A DNA stretch of 64,000 nt from Diploptera punctata (GCA_030220185.1 JASPKZ010007298.1:124001-188000); one strand, 5' to 3'; shown: positions 1 through 12,415, numbered from the stretch's first letter. The notes: generated by a model not told the origin, from the sequence alone. Program-made: numbers and translations.

Positions 1-699
1 CACAATAATTGATATTGTGCAATAATATTGACCGTCTGTAGATCATATTGAAAGATTGCAGAATATTATCGTGTTAATCGAAAATATTATTATTGTGCAT
101 TCTGGTTAATATTGCTATGTTTGTGCGTAACATTGCGCATTACGGTTCAGTTCTGTCTTCGCAGTCGTGTAGTAAACATCGAGTTGTCAAATATGGCTAC
201 AATTACAATTAACCTATGCATATGGATTGTGGATATACAGCACATGTGAATTTTAAATCTTCAAAAGCATTTCCAGTAACTAGATAACGTACTGTTATTG
301 ATTAACGCTGACTTTGAGGAATAGCATGTCGAATTATAGTACCGGTATCTCTTTTTTGAATTTCAGGTATAGCCATTCTCAAGAGTTAATAAAATACTAT
401 AGGCCTACCATAAGCTTGCAGAAAGTTTCGAAAATGAGTTGGTTCAGTTACCAAATTTTCATTAATGTACTCATTTCTTTTTTTAATCATATCTTCATCC
501 ACCTGCGTTTCTTTTCCATCTTCTTTTTTAAAGCTATAATTAATAATGCAATGAACACACAATTTGCTCTATTTTTATCCCACACGTTGACTGTAGAGAT
601 GTGAGCCGTGAACTAACTTATTGAGCAATAGGCTAATATTATTTGGCGTGGGATGGCCCAGCAATATTATCGTTAATATATTGTGCAATATATTGAGAG
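1..699. other. AT-rich DNA without a recognised gene
   Basis: No coding potential beyond short chance frames. The first 120 bases and positions 620-695 share degenerate motifs built on TGCAATATTAT, so the stretch may be the flanks or remains of an old repeat. I recognise no family. Confidence 0.5.
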
Positions 700-896
700 T
701 AAAGGCCGGTTTACACGCTGTGTCTTATTGTATGTTTTATCGATCATAAAAAAAGAAATATCAAACGTATGTTTTGTCCAGTATTTACACAGTAACGTTT
801 TCCCCTCCATTTTCTACCTCAGTTCCAATCCAGACTCGAGTTGCAGTGTATTCTCAGTGATTTTTTCTTATTAAAAGTGAGAAATACATCATTAAT

Positions 897-1177
897 TTGA
901 TTATGGAGGAAGCCCAGTTGCTTTCTTTTATTTTTTTCCTCGTAAGGATTCAACGACTGGGAGGAAAAGTGATGAAGAGTAAAAGGACAAGATGGTCAAG
1001 GGAGTGGCTTCTGAAAAGAAGTCAGTATTCCCACGTCCTGTTACTGAAAGAACTGAGAGGCGAACCTTATGACTGGCGCAATTATTAGAGAATGGATACC
1101 TCAGCCTAAGTAAATTGCTGGAGTTGGTAACACCATACATACATAAACAAGACACCTGCATGAGAAAAGCTATTTAA
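897..1177 (+). pseudogene. PIF/Harbinger-type transposase, N-terminal fragment
   Basis: The frame from 897 contains TRWSREWLLKRSQYSHVLLL and then ELRGEPYDWRNY. This resembles the conserved W-x-x-x-W-L-x-x-R ... LLxELR ... YRNFLRM opening of Harbinger transposase proteins. A stop at 1086-1088 and a frame change follow. The next frame continues with LSKLLELVTPYIHKQDTCMR, matching the usual 'LL..V.P.I.KQDT.MR' block, and ends at the TAA near 1177. The catalytic D-D-E domain is absent. It sits inside the inverted repeats at 700 and 1769. The family is assigned from remembered motif pattern only. Confidence 0.6.
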
Positions 1178-1334
1178 AACGGAACATACAAAACGTACGT
1201 TTTGTCGCTTCTGCCGTCAGTTCTTCAATCTGACCTTGGACTTCATCCCCAATCGACAAGACGTACATTTTGCTGTTTACATGCCACATTTTATCGGATA
1301 GAATTTGTCCTGGCCTATAATTTCATTCATTCAA

Positions 1335-1737
1335 GTGTTTTGCTCAAGAGCAGATCTTTGACTGCAAACTCAGCATTCTCCACTCTTTTATTAACTCAGC
1401 TTTCCTTTTTGTATCCGCATACAAACCATTTATTTTAATATTGTCTATCATCTGATGTATTTTTCTGCCTCTAACTTTCTTCCGTTGACCATTCCTTCCA
1501 GGGCATCCTTCAGCAGGCAGTTTCTTCTTAGTCAGTGGCCAATCCAATTTCTTTTCCTCTTCTTTATGAGTTCCAACATTGTTCTTCTTTCACCCACTCT
1601 GTCTAGCACATCTGTATTTCTTACTTTGTCTGTCCATTTTATACGTTCCATTCTTCTCCATATCCACATCTCAAAAGCTTCCAGTCGCTTTTCGTCATTC
1701 CGTCGTAATGTCCAAGTCTCTGCACCATACAAAATGT
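1335..1737 (-). pseudogene. LINE reverse transcriptase C-terminus (family with copy at 48970)
   Basis: On the minus strand the sequence encodes the region after the reverse-transcriptase core of an RTE-like LINE: an 'MYGAETWTLRR' block (about 1732), then IKWTDKVRNTDVLDRVGERR and a KKVRGRKIHQMIDNIK block. One frameshift near 1540 separates the two halves, so it is dead. The 3' end of the element lies near 1335 and 5' truncation near 1737. A closely similar copy is at 48970-49365. It is nested inside the Harbinger-like element; I found no target-site duplication. Confidence 0.75.
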
Positions 1738-1769
1738 ATAATAATACGTAACGTATAAATCGGCCTTTA

Positions 1770-2854
1770 TATTGATCGTCTAGGGGCCACTTAAAATGTT
1801 AGATAACAGCTTGAGATTTACGAACTTAGATCGAGATGAAAGTGATTTTTAATTAAATGCATTGTGTTGCATTCTTTCAGAATAAGTGAATATTTGAAGC
1901 AAATGTTTGAAAATGAAAATTGATAATGGCAAATAAATTCCTATCTGTAGTCGATTATTTTAAATCGTGTCAGCCGCGCTACCTCGGACAACATATCAAT
2001 CTTCTAAATAGCACGTCTGGGTTCGACTCCCGGAAAATTTGTAATTTTAATTGCAAAATTTTCAATCTCGGGGCTGGGAAGTGTGGTGGTGTATAAGTTT
2101 TGACCGATATAGTTGTCTTATGATCAGCGTTTCTGGCTTCAGAGGAAATGGGTCGGGTTCGATTCCCTGTCTTAATTATGTGGATTTTTCTCTAAAGAGA
2201 TTTACCGGCATTACATCAGGTTCTTTGTTTTCGTGATTGTTTACGTGTATGCATGTAGGGGAGACCGGGGCTAGTTGGCACACTATTTGATTTGTTTTAT
2301 TTTTTTCTATGTAATACTGCATATGTTACAGATACTGTGGATAGAGGAAATCATTAATGTTTAAAATTTAATATAAAAGGACACGCTTAATTCGCCAGAA
2401 AATGTTCATTATGTTTTTCAACAATGCCAACTTACCGTAGATGTGGGGCGAGATGGCACTTCCCCCGGGGTAAGTTGGCATAGCATGATGGTTAATAGGA
2501 TTTTTTTTAATAAATGTGAGTTAGTAATTAAATCAAATTTATAAAATAAAAAATACCATAAACATGTTATACTTGTTATGCACTCAGTATTTAGAAGAAA
2601 AGTGTAAAAATGATGGTTACAAAAATCCAAATATCATTTATCATTTCATGTCCGCTAAGAAAGTAGATATATCGCTCAATTTAGAAAGAAAAGTCCTGGG
2701 TTTAATGTCAGTAGGCGTTACATACCATCCTAGGAGTTTTATTATTTGTTCTGTAGCAGCATTTCATTTCCTCGCTTTTTAGTAATATCTGACTAAATTC
2801 CTTACAAGAATGCTGAATTCATCTACAATTACAGCTAATTATGAATAAAATAAT
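1770..2854. other. Non-genic stretch with two B-box-like motifs
   Basis: No gene seen. Two sequences match the RNA polymerase III B box (GGTTCRANNCC): positions 2020-2030 and 2156-2166. They suggest decayed tRNA-derived SINE heads, but I could not fold either into a tRNA. At 2262-2285 and 2462-2482 the phrases 'ggggctagttggcaca' and 'cccggggtaagttggca' recur, hinting at another old repeat (a related start appears near 46745). Confidence 0.4.
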
Positions 2855-3022
2855 GATGACTATGATTGTCATATGATGTTCGGGGATCATTTAGGCTTAA
2901 AGTTTCCTGACATTAATATTACAGGTGAGAAAAAAACCGAAAAGACCAAAACTTGTCCCGACGGGTATCGAACCCGGGCCCACCGTGTACGATGCAGCAA
3001 CGCTACCTCGAGACTACAACAG
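2855..3022 (-). mobile_element. SINE-A copy, 5' part, minus strand
   Basis: Reading the minus strand gives a tRNA-like head with a box-B motif GGGTTCGATACCCG (about 2966-2979), then the conserved body 'aggaaactttaagcc...gatccccgaacatcatatgac'. This is the same family as the full copy at 51675-52040. It is 3' truncated. Pol III promoter boxes are internal, as usual for tRNA-derived SINEs. Confidence 0.75.
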
Positions 3023-5104
3023 TGAAAGGATAGGAATAAATATTACTTAAAATAGTAAAATAAATAAGAAATATTTCTATAGTAGGCTTCTTTATTAAAT
3101 GTCCTATCTCTTTGTAATAAAAAACTAATTAATTGTATATTTTATTAAATACAGAACAAATGCATTTTTTTAAAAGAGAATACTTAAAAATAAGGCTGAC
3201 AACTGAAATGTAATTTTCAACGTCACATGTGAAGAGAGACGTATCCATTAAAAGAATGAACGTTATCTTCTTTGTCTCTGAAAACACAACGGAGAGAGGG
3301 ATAGATATGGGATATAGTGCTGGAATCAAACTCAAAATCATGGAATGTATAAAACGCAAAATGTGGAGTGCGGTTTATCCTCAAAGGAACGCTACTATAA
3401 TTACAGTTTTGTTCGGCAGGAGCTCTAGTGATGATTCGACTGTCTATTGTTTACTGACGTGGCTGGCGAGGTCTACCACAAAATAGATGCCGCAACATTC
3501 CAGTGTCCCAGATGCTTTTGTTTCCCAAATTTATATTTGTTCAACTCAGTAGTAATATAGTATTATGAGGTGGAGGAAAATTGCGTTATATAACTCAGGT
3601 CTTTAGCGAAGAGACCTCCTGATATAGCAGTCATTTATATTGTCTGCAGGGGGTTTCTTATTCTTTTTTAACCTAGAAGAAGCCTTGCACTAGGGAACGA
3701 AACAATAATGAAGCAACGAAAAGCGTGTGATGTAAAAGAAAACTTTCAAGCTGAAGAGACGAAGTGAGGGGAAAGGTTTCTTTCATTTCCTTTACTCCGC
3801 GGGGAGTTTTTCCTCCCCTTTCCCACCCCCGTGATCCACTATCACCACCATCTTGCCTTGAAACAACTTGATTAAAACCCGGACTCTCTGCACCCGCTAT
3901 CTGATGACTGTATTTTTTGGTTAAATCCCACTGCTAGCTGTCACAATCCCACTGAATGACATGTAAATAAATACATTTTCACTAAAACTTCTTGAAATGT
4001 ATTCCAAGACTTCTCCAAAAGGAAGAAGATTAAAAAAGTTTTAAATCACACAAATTATATTAATTAGGCGTATAATTATTATTCTATTATTATAATTAAA
4101 TATGTAGTACATCAGCTCCAATAAGTCGAAATGTTTGTTGTCACTAAATAGCAAAAGACAGTCCAGGGAGTCATTTGGTAAGGCTGGTGCAGCCCCTCAA
4201 CATTTGTACAGGTTCTCTTAACCAGAATTCGGTACTTCTCATACCGTAGTAGCTATTCCATTTATCATTACGATGAATTATTATTATTGTTATTATTAAT
4301 CTGAAATTCTTAAACCCTATTTCACCTAAGATATGTTAGGATTATGGTTTGTGTCAAAGATGTAATCCATTATATAATTTTATCTAAAACTGAAGCTATT
4401 TATGAACCTTTTTTACAAAGATATTAAAAGCTTTGTAGTTTTCTGTCAAAATCACTTTCGTGATGGGTAGTTCACTTAAACAGGTAGTGTTATTTAAAAG
4501 ACAGGCGATTTTGAAACTTTCATTTCAGAATAAATGACAATCAACGATAATATGCTCAACACTTTGGCTGCTAATACAATATTACAGCTTGCATTCTCTT
4601 GGATGTTGAATCTCTGGAGGTTTTGGCCAAATTGCCCGTCATAATTTTTGCATTTGAAATTTGGAATAATGTGTTTGCATTTTATTTTGTCATAAACACT
4701 CGAAAAGAATACGAGGTAGACCTTATATCAAAGAACGTATGTGTGCTATAGCAGGAAATCAAATCCGGATCGGTGGAATGCCAGTCATGCTAATTTTTAC
4801 ACCCAAAGATGGTCAATATGTTGTTAAATTTCCTGTAAATAGTCATACGGTATACATGAGGTTTTTAAATTTTAAGATGTATTTATATTCCATATTTATG
4901 CTATTAGATGAGTCAATTAAATATAAATTCATTGCAATATTTACTGAATATTTGTATCCTTTTTTTAATCTGTAGCGATGTTTATGTGTTTTTTATCAAT
5001 TACTAGCTCATTATCCGGCGTGACCAGGGTATTCATTTATCCAAATGAAGCACTGAGAAACAGAAATCAGATTTCTAAATTTTGCAGAAGAATTACTTAA
5101 GAGT
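3023..5104. other. No recognised gene or repeat
   Basis: Short chance frames only. At 5003-5025 the text 'actagctcattatccggcgtg' resembles, in reverse, the Helitron-like 3' ends seen at 42968 and 48868, but it is too short and diverged to call. I see nothing else I can support. Confidence 0.4.
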
Positions 5105-5222
5105 TCTTCTTCAATTAACGGGTTACGCAAATTGCCTGTTCCGCCTCATAGTTGTTCAGCCCATCTTTTCACTGGCTTTCCTACATTCCTTGAACCTCTT
5201 GGCTTATAATTGAATGCTGCTT
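5105..5222 (-). mobile_element. LINE 3' end fragment (GAA-tailed family)
   Basis: The sequence 'tgcctgttccgcctcatagttg' followed by 'ccttgaacctcttggctta' matches the 3' ends at 38465 and 45288. It begins with TTCTTCTTC on the plus strand, the (GAA)n tail on the LINE strand. Only the last hundred bases of the element remain. Confidence 0.65.
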
Positions 5223-6285
5223 TTGGTTAATTCGCAAAACCCTAATCGTTTATCCTTTTTCTGCTTATGTCGTCGTCCATTAAATCCGTCCGTCCGGCTG
5301 AACACTGTGAGAGAGTTGAGTATGGAAACTTTTACGTGGTCCGGTTACCAGCCCAGACGTACAACCACATTCGCTAGTGGATTGGGGATTTATTTAGGAG
5401 TTTCCTTATCCTAGACGGGTTGATAACCAAAGCTTTTGAGTCCCATCTACCCCTTGTCATGCAGGTTCCTCTTCCGCCTTCTTTACCTTTGAGAACAAGT
5501 TTCTTCTTCCGCTTCTGAAGCCGTTGAGGTTCCCGCGTTGGAGCTAGTTCGCTTACCTTCTCCTCTTATACTAGATAGCAAGCTAGTTAAAAACCACACT
5601 TCCCTATCCAGTCGTCTGAGTCATTAGGTACTGAGCCCCTCCACCAAGACAAAGGTCTAGCCGTGGGGGGCTAAAGTTTTCAAAAGTAATGTGAAATATC
5701 AAAATATCAATTTCATTCAACAGGGTAGCTTCATTGTATGATCGACTTAAGGTTATGGGTCCGTAAATTGTTTATCGGCAATATAAAACTGGTCCTGAGT
5801 GTGTATAGTATGCTTAGCGAGCCCCAAATCTATGTATTTATCCATTAATCTTGATCGTTTTGGTCATTTTATATTTTACCTCTTCTCAATCCCTTTCCTG
5901 CTGATAGGGGCTGAATTTAGACTTACTGTATTCATCTCAGCAACCCTGTGAACTATGGATTCTACACTAATATCGGTCACTTTCAATTACTTTTACATGT
6001 CACATCTTCTCATTCCAAAAAGGTATGTTGTCTTCCTTAATATATTTTCCAGATTGTAAGTCAGATATGTTCTATAAGTTTAGATGAATTAGTTCCAGGC
6101 GTTCCAGGGTTATGCTAGGAGATACGTGATACACACATACAACCATTTTTTATATGTAAAAGTTTTTAGTTACTGCTTGATGACTAAAAATAAATTACTC
6201 TTTCACGGTATTAAATTACTCTTAGAAGTAAACATTGGAAATTTATAACAGAGATACATTTTTGTTCTTTTTTTCATCTCAGTTT
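5223..6285. other. No recognised gene
   Basis: Contains a slightly GC-richer block (5270-5670) ending in 'ctagccgtggggggctaaag', which looks like a decayed repeat 3' region, but I cannot assign it. No coding frame worth naming. Confidence 0.35.
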
Positions 6286-6725
6286 AACTGCTCGCCTTAT
6301 AGGTTTATATTACGTGCCACACGCCACCAGGGCCTTACAATGACACGACCTGTTGGATGATGGGTTTTAATCTGTGGATCATACATATAACTTTTTGACC
6401 GCACAAGGACATGGAAGGCCTCCATGAATGAGTGATCAGCTCAATGTTAGTACCTCTTCTGAGACATCACAACATAAAGACGAAATACACACATTCTTAC
6501 TAAACACGGCGAATGACGAAATACACACATTCTTACTAAACACGGCGAATAAGACAATGTTGATATTCGGGGATCGTTTGGACCTTATATGTCCTTGATA
6601 TTTGTCTTATAGGTAAAGAAAAACCCCGAAAATTCACTCAGGAAACTCGTGCAGACCGGGAATCAGACCCGGGCCCACTGGGTATAAAGCAGTGACGCTA
6701 CACCCCAAGATGACAGAAATAGACT
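6286..6725 (-). mobile_element. SINE-A2 copy (shared head, alternative tail), minus strand
   Basis: On the minus strand the tRNA-like head (box-B-like GGGTCTGATTCCCGG near 6657-6671) is followed by the SINE-A body and then by a long tail. The tail includes, in plus orientation, 'cacgccaccagggccttaca', 'aatctgtggatcat' and 'gaatgagtgatcagctcaatg'. Copies with the same tail are at 40805 and 63190. A 36-bp tandem duplication ('gacgaaatacacacattctt' and on) lies at 6479-6550. The tail differs completely from SINE-A copies such as 51675. Confidence 0.7.
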
Positions 6726-7659
6726 AATAGAGATACAAATTTATTTTATTAGCACATACAGACCTATATTTAGTGGCGACGTGTACCTTCCAGTGTGCTG
6801 CATCCTGTAGCCTACGAGCTTTCTGGTAACTAATTCCTTTGTGGATATCAAGATGGGATTGTAGATCGTTAACACTAGCCATATGGCAGCAAGCTGTGTT
6901 CACGTAACAAGTCGATGATTGGTGGACATTTTCACACTCGAATAGGACGTCAGAAACTGCACAGCTGGCAAACCGAGAGTCGCAAAGCCAAACACTGCAG
7001 AATGAACCGCTATTCTAGGCGAGGGAGCCTTGCACTTTATGTGGTAGTCCGTCCAGAGGACATTAACTTATGCAAAACATAGGTTAATAAATCTCTTCGT
7101 GGAGAGAAAACGCTCCATGGGATTTTGTAATACACCCAACATGGGTTGGATATCCCGGAGCATTTCCTTAGCATCTGTAACATTAAACGGCAGTTTCTGA
7201 TACTAATTACATATTCTGAAACACAGTTATATCACCTTTCATTGCAATACTTTGATATTACTAGTACATAAACACTCATCAGAATGTAAAGATATAATTT
7301 TTCTATCTATAAAAAAGGAAGGGAAGTAATCCGTTATTTTTTGTTACAGCGAAATATTATATTTTCCAATAGACAAAACAGGCCGAACACACTAGCATTA
7401 GCAAGAACAGCAACAATTTAAGTGGAACACTAGTAGTAGTAGGAAAAGTAGCAGTTAAAGTGAAAGGCTCTTTTTAATAACTTAGGTCATTGTCGTCAAA
7501 TGGGAGTGAAACAACCTACAATTTTTTCCAGGGGACTCTTTATTTCAGGATTGAGATCCTACAACATAGGGTTTACGATTTTATATTTCTTGCGAAGAAA
7601 ACCATTGTCGCAATTTTTACGCTCTGAAAAAATCCATCGATCACTGCTCAGTTTCAACC
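6726..7659. other. No recognised gene or repeat
   Basis: Nothing supported: no long frame, no inverted or tandem repeat that I could see. Confidence 0.4.
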
Positions 7660-8215
7660 TGCGAAAAAACAATAATTAATATTTAGAAATTATTTAACAT
7701 GGATATTGCACACTTTGTTTGCATTTGAAAATGTATTACTTTACTCCTTCACACAACAGATCTACAAAGTAGGCATATGGCCCAGGTGGTACTGGCCTCA
7801 CATTCACACTTGTCAAACACAGAGTAGGGAATAATCTAGTCAATATTAGGGTGGTATGTGGTGATAATATCGGCTCTCCCACCCTTACAGGTGGTTTCCT
7901 CTTCCAAGTGCTTGTACTTAATATATTGTATCCATATTCCTCATCATAGTTACATAATGTTTTAATGAGAACCGATCCCATGCAATCGAAATTCCATTAG
8001 AAAATTTCTTCGCACACGGGGACTCTTATGAGATCAAGTACCATAGAAGTACACCAAGGGATGATTATTTAAACCACTCTGCTTCGGTGAGGGTCAAAAC
8101 TGCAATAGAACAGTAAGAACTGATATATGATCAGTCTGTGCGTGTTATAAAATACGTGATCACTAATTAATTATACATTTCAGCCCTTTTTAAGAAGAGG
8201 AAACCAACAGAGATA
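7660..8215 (+). repeat. Interspersed repeat family RY, copy 1
   Basis: Aligns by eye with 20600-21095 along its whole length (for example 'tggcccaggtggtactggcc', 'aaccgatcccatgca', 'ggggactcttatgag') and with broken pieces at 25320-26600 and 58150-58260. No coding content. I do not recognise the family. Confidence 0.7.
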
Positions 8216-10081
8216 AATATAATTATAAAGTTAAAACAAAATGACAATAACATGATACAAGCGTCTACACACATAGTAGCCTGAATGTAATATCCGCTGT
8301 GCCGGACGCTTGCCCAGCGCTAGCGGCTGCCAAAAACGGGTTACCAATTTCGAATCCTGTCTCTTCTCTTAGGGTATTGTTGGTTAGCCACGCCCAAGTG
8401 TGTATAATTAATTCAAGCAGTATTGTGATAACCTTTTTATTTGAATGAATATCATTAATATTTATAGGATTTGTATTTTTTAATTCTTCTTTAGTTATCC
8501 TTTATAGAGATGATTATATGCATGGAGACTTGAATATTAATCGATTTATTTTTCTCGTTCTTTTATTTGTCATATCTATAATATTTTTAATCAATTGAAT
8601 ATGTGTTTACTTGATGAAAATCCATATTTTTATTCAATTAATATAATATATTTTTAATTATTAGTCCAAATATGATTAGAATTTTAATTGGAAAGTTTTA
8701 TTGTGCAATTCAATATAGCTTTATTTAATTTGTATTAATTTTATAAGAGCTTATTTAAAAATAGATGATATTTTAAATATAATTACCTTTTTGTAGTTCC
8801 AGATTTTTCGGTTTTTTTTTGCCTTTACCCAATTGCATTCCACCATTCTTCTCCATTCCCCATCCCTTATCCTACATATAATTTCTTAATTCGGTTATGG
8901 TTTTCTAGTGGCTATTTGGTGTGTATTCATCAGAATCGTAAAAATTGACATCGGAGGGGAATACTAGGGATAGATGTCACGAATTTCCGATATCCATCTT
9001 TGATCGCAAAATGCATGGTTACTAGATAGTTACCTGTATGAACACAAGTATTCTTTCAGGATAACAGTCCCGACCGTAAGTAATTTATAAGTATTCCAAA
9101 ATATGGAGACAGGTTGCCGTGTTGAATCACCCGTGGGTTTGTTCTAGAACTCCCGCCGATCCCACGAAATCTACCACCAACTTGAAGCGGTTACGGGTCC
9201 CGTTTTTCGCTGTCAGATACATGTAACAAACATCATATTGACTTACACGGACAGGAGCGTCGTTCGAACTCGATACGGTTATTTCGCCGATGAAAACTTA
9301 ATTGTTCCAAACGAAGTTCTCTCGAGTAGAATCGGTGCGATATCTGGACTGCTCATCATCCAACCTAACCTATATGGGCTCATCATCCAACCTAACCTAG
9401 ATGGCAGTTCCACGTGACATTATGCCATGGCTATTGGGTCGACTTCTAGCAGTTTGTTTGCACTGCAAGCCTGTCGAACCACCACAACGTCGGATCAAAT
9501 TTAATGAAAAGAAACGTATTACATAAGTATAGAGAAGTGGTGGAATGAAACTTTGGCAAGAAAATCAAGAGAAATCTAAAGATGCTTTTCCACTAAACTT
9601 ACCATACAGAAATATATTAAGAGAAGTAAGAGCGAATTCGATTAGTTGAAACATCGGATCACTAGAATTGAAGGTTAATTTTAAGGGATTGTTTAAAAAT
9701 CGCTCTACCGCTCCCAAATTTCACGGATCTACGGCTCACAACACAATTTCAAATCAGAAGAAATGGGTCATGTGTTCAAAATTTTCGGTCTCTTTAGATC
9801 AGATTTTCGACACTATTCACCTTAGTAGCTAAACGTTAGATATATGAATATTTTTAAAAAGAATAAAAAAGTTGTCTCTGTAGATCTGAGTTCCACCAGT
9901 TCAATTACAACAGGTAAGGGTAAACAAAGTGCAATTGAATTCTCATATACATTGCCGCACTGACTACAAATAATAAAGTAAAACCATTAATATGGTGTGT
10001 CTTCAAAAATGTAATGAAGAAGAAATGTACTGGTTAAGTAAAATGACCTAATTCCGTCCCGCATATGTTTGCAACTATTAT
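8216..10081. other. Non-genic; includes a short CCTAA-containing duplication
   Basis: No gene seen. At about 9352-9406 a 27-bp phrase, 'ctcatcatccaacctaacct', is repeated in tandem. Each copy holds CCTAACCTA, which matches the insect telomere repeat unit but is far too short to call a telomeric insert. The 9100-9340 block is GC-richer than its surroundings, without a reading frame. Confidence 0.35.
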
Positions 10082-10777
10082 TTGTTTTATTTTATTTTAC
10101 TAATTTTAATAACAGATAATCTACAGAAAGGTCTGTATGAACTTAACAAAATTACAGAAGAATATGGATTAAAGATATCTACAGAAAAAACAAAAATTAT
10201 GGCATTTCAAGGTGTAGATCCTGTCAGAAGTAAAATTGTACTGGACAATAAAATTTTGGAGCAGGTGAATAATTTTACATATCTAGGATGCAATATCTCA
10301 TATGAAGAAGAAAAGGATGTAAATGCAAAAATATCTAAATTTTTAAGAATTTTAGGGTTAATAAATTCTATCTTCAAGCCACAGTTAGTCCAAAAGCATT
10401 CAAGACTGAAAGTGTATAAAACACTGGCTCTTCCAACTCTTTTGTATGGTAGCGAAGTATGGACGTTGAAACAGAAGGATATACAGAGACTTAGATCTGC
10501 TGAAATGAGATATCTTCGGAGGACTGCAGGATACACACTACTAGATCACAAAAAAAATGAAGACATCTTAGAAGAATTACACATGGAATCTTTAGAAAAC
10601 AAAATTTCTGATTATAAGTCAAGATGGATACAACATGTTCATCGAATGGAAGATCACAGAATACCCAAACTAATGTTAAGATATCAACCTGCAGGAAGAA
10701 GAAGACCAGGACGTCCACTCAAAAGACTTCTGGATGGTGTTTCTCTTGAGGCCGAAACAGGTCAACAAATGGCCTAA
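10082..10777 (+). pseudogene. LINE reverse transcriptase, C-terminal third (5'-truncated)
   Basis: An open 231-codon frame starts just downstream of where the reverse-transcriptase YADD box would be. It carries the post-catalytic block (EYGLKISTEKTKIMAF, then FTYLGCNISYEEE), the 'LYGSEVWTLKQKD' block and a C-terminus RRRPGRPLKR typical of RTE-like LINE proteins. The catalytic core and endonuclease are missing, so it cannot work despite being open; the ATG is not a true start. It ends about 15 bases before a short ATG tandem run (about 10791-10808) that looks like the element's 3' tail. 5' truncation is normal for LINEs. Related fragments of the same or sister families lie at 38465, 45288, 52660 and 58735. 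Confidence 0.85.
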
Positions 10778-10810
10778 ATTCGTGAATGTACTATGATGAT
10801 GATGATGAAT
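10778..10810 (+). repeat. LINE 3' tail, (ATG)n
   Basis: After the stop codon the sequence runs into 'atgatgatgatgatg', a short trinucleotide tail of the kind RTE-like LINEs carry instead of poly(A). Confidence 0.6.
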
Positions 10811-10907
10811 TTTAATAACGCATGTTCCTTCTACCATCTTCTGTCTTTTATTTCTCTTTATTTGTCTTATATTTTATCACTTGTTTAACCTAGTAAAGCG
10901 AAAGTAG

Positions 10908-10908
10908 A

Positions 10909-10968
<60 letters not shown>

Positions 10969-10985
10969 CATCATTACTATTATTA

Positions 10986-11029
<44 letters not shown>

Positions 11030-11031
11030 GT
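10908..11031. repeat. (ATT)n microsatellite
   Basis: About 120 bases of near-perfect ATT repeats with a short interruption (tcatcattact) near 10970. No function implied. Confidence 0.95.
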
Positions 11032-11199
11032 AATGCTAGTAGTGGTAGTTGTAACAGTTGTACGGGTATTAGCAGCATTAACATTACACCTTTTCTTGTT
11101 TTCAATTTTCCCTCTTATTACTTGACTTCAATTTCTTCATTTCTCATTCTCTGGAAATGAAAACATACAACGGTAATAATAATGTACATTATTATTAGT

Positions 11200-12415
11200 A
11201 AGTAGTGAAATTATCAGCAAGCAGAAAATAGTAAGCAGTAAGAATCAAGCAGCAATAGAGAGCATCAACAAGCATAAGTTTTTATACTGTAGTAGAGTCG
11301 GTGTGAAAATCGGTAGCTAATCATACGACAGCTTTTGTTCAGTTGACTAGCTGCTTCACTAACAGTAGTCTTTCGAGACCAAATGAAAGCTGGTCAACAA
11401 AGGCCAAGCAAGAACCGAGCAAGTCACTAATGAAAGGAGCGCCAAAAAAAGTAAGTCTACATCTCAAGCACACGTCCAGTCAACTCAAGAGCAGATGACC
11501 AAAATACCACCATGTGATTGGAAGAAGAGGTCTTCACTTTGCCACCTTCTCGAGACACGATAAGAAACACCCACACTGGAAAAACTACCAACACTCCACT
11601 TGAAACTAAAAACCGATTCAACACTCTACAGACACACACTGAAGACACGCCATCTCCTGTGGTGGTCTACACGAGTAAAATCACAGCATACAAGTTAACA
11701 CGAATCACAGGAGGAAAGAACAAATAAATCGCGATCCGATACACTAGCGACACTCTTACGATCAACACTAAGCCAAAGTCAGCCTATGAACACGCACACA
11801 CGGGTATGGACCCACACCAATACATAAGGTAACATGAAAAGGACTAACGAAGACAATGATCCCAAATGAAATATGTTATAAAAATGAAGATACGAAATCC
11901 AGACTGTTCGATAGAGAAAGAAGACCAGTGTTCAAGAATGGGGAGCTGGAAACAGACTGTTTTGTCAGTCTGGATTCTTTCCTTTCTGAAGACTGACGAC
12001 GTAAAGACAAATTGGAACAAGTAACTAACTTATTCAACGTACGAATCAGGCTCGAGACCTACAGAGGACCTACAGGAGGCACGCAGTGCTACAACTGCCA
12101 GGGATTCGGACATTTCTCTCAATTCTGCGTTAGGGAAGCGGAATGTATTGGATGCTCTGGCAGACACAGAGTGACCGAGTGCACTCAAACGACATCAAAA
12201 TGCATGAACTGCAAACGAGAACACGCAGCAAGTTAGAGACAGTGCCCAGAATTCCAGAAATACCTCAACTCTAGACCACAACCAACACCACAAAGGAAAC
12301 ACCACCAACTACACCAAAAAAGTAACACACCAACACTCAATTTAACCCATCCAACTTCCCACCACTCCCTATACCCTCAAACCACAATACCGACCACAAC
12401 CTTATCCAGCAACGT
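11200..12415 (+). mobile_element. Jockey-like LINE, 5' region plus ORF1, truncated
   Basis: A 5' untranslated stretch with repeated 'agcaagcagaaaatag' motifs and the phrase 'gagtcggtgtgaaaatcgg' (about 11296) leads into a broken ORF1 (11518-12350). The same 5' phrase occurs inverted at 12690-12790 and 16990-17060, showing it is a reusable element end. The element stops near 12415, before any endonuclease or reverse transcriptase. The assignment rests on the gag-like zinc knuckles. Confidence 0.65.
11518..12350 (+). pseudogene. LINE ORF1 (gag-like, CCHC zinc knuckles)
   Basis: The N-terminal part (11518-11727) is a polar, threonine-rich segment (NTHTGKTTNTPLETKNRF). The C-terminal part (12012-12236) has three zinc knuckles: CYNCQGFGHFSQFC (C-x2-C-x4-H-x4-C), CIGCSGRHRVTEC (C-x2-C-x3-H-x4-C) and an incomplete third, CMNCKREH. 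Three consecutive knuckles at the ORF1 C-terminus are typical of Jockey/I-type LINEs, where they bind the element RNA. After the TAG at 12234 the same frame goes on with a Pro/Thr-rich linker to about 12350. Stops between 11727 and 12012 show that it is dead. Confidence 0.7.

Larger units (their letters stand above)
700..1769 (+). mobile_element. PIF/Harbinger-like DNA transposon relic with nested LINE piece
   Basis: An inverted repeat bounds this segment: TAAAGGCCGGTTTACACG at 700-717 against CGTATAAATCGGCCTTTA at 1752-1769, 16 of 18 positions complementary. Inside lies a fragment resembling the N-terminus of a PIF/Harbinger transposase (897-1177), and termini of the GGCC type are common in that superfamily. 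A LINE 3' fragment (about 1335-1737) sits between the coding remnant and the right terminus. A perfect 18-bp palindrome, ACAAAACGTACGTTTTGT, lies at about 1189-1206. Flanking bases are TAA on the left and TTA on the right, so a clean 3-bp TWA duplication is not proven. The C-terminal DDE part is missing. Confidence 0.6.

Noticed and set aside
9352..9406. CCTAA-type motifs as an interstitial telomere tract
   Set aside because: Only a duplicated 27-bp phrase with fewer than two CCTAA units each; no array.
10207..10536. 109-codon minus-strand frame under the LINE tail
   Set aside because: Shadow of the reverse-transcriptase frame on the other strand.
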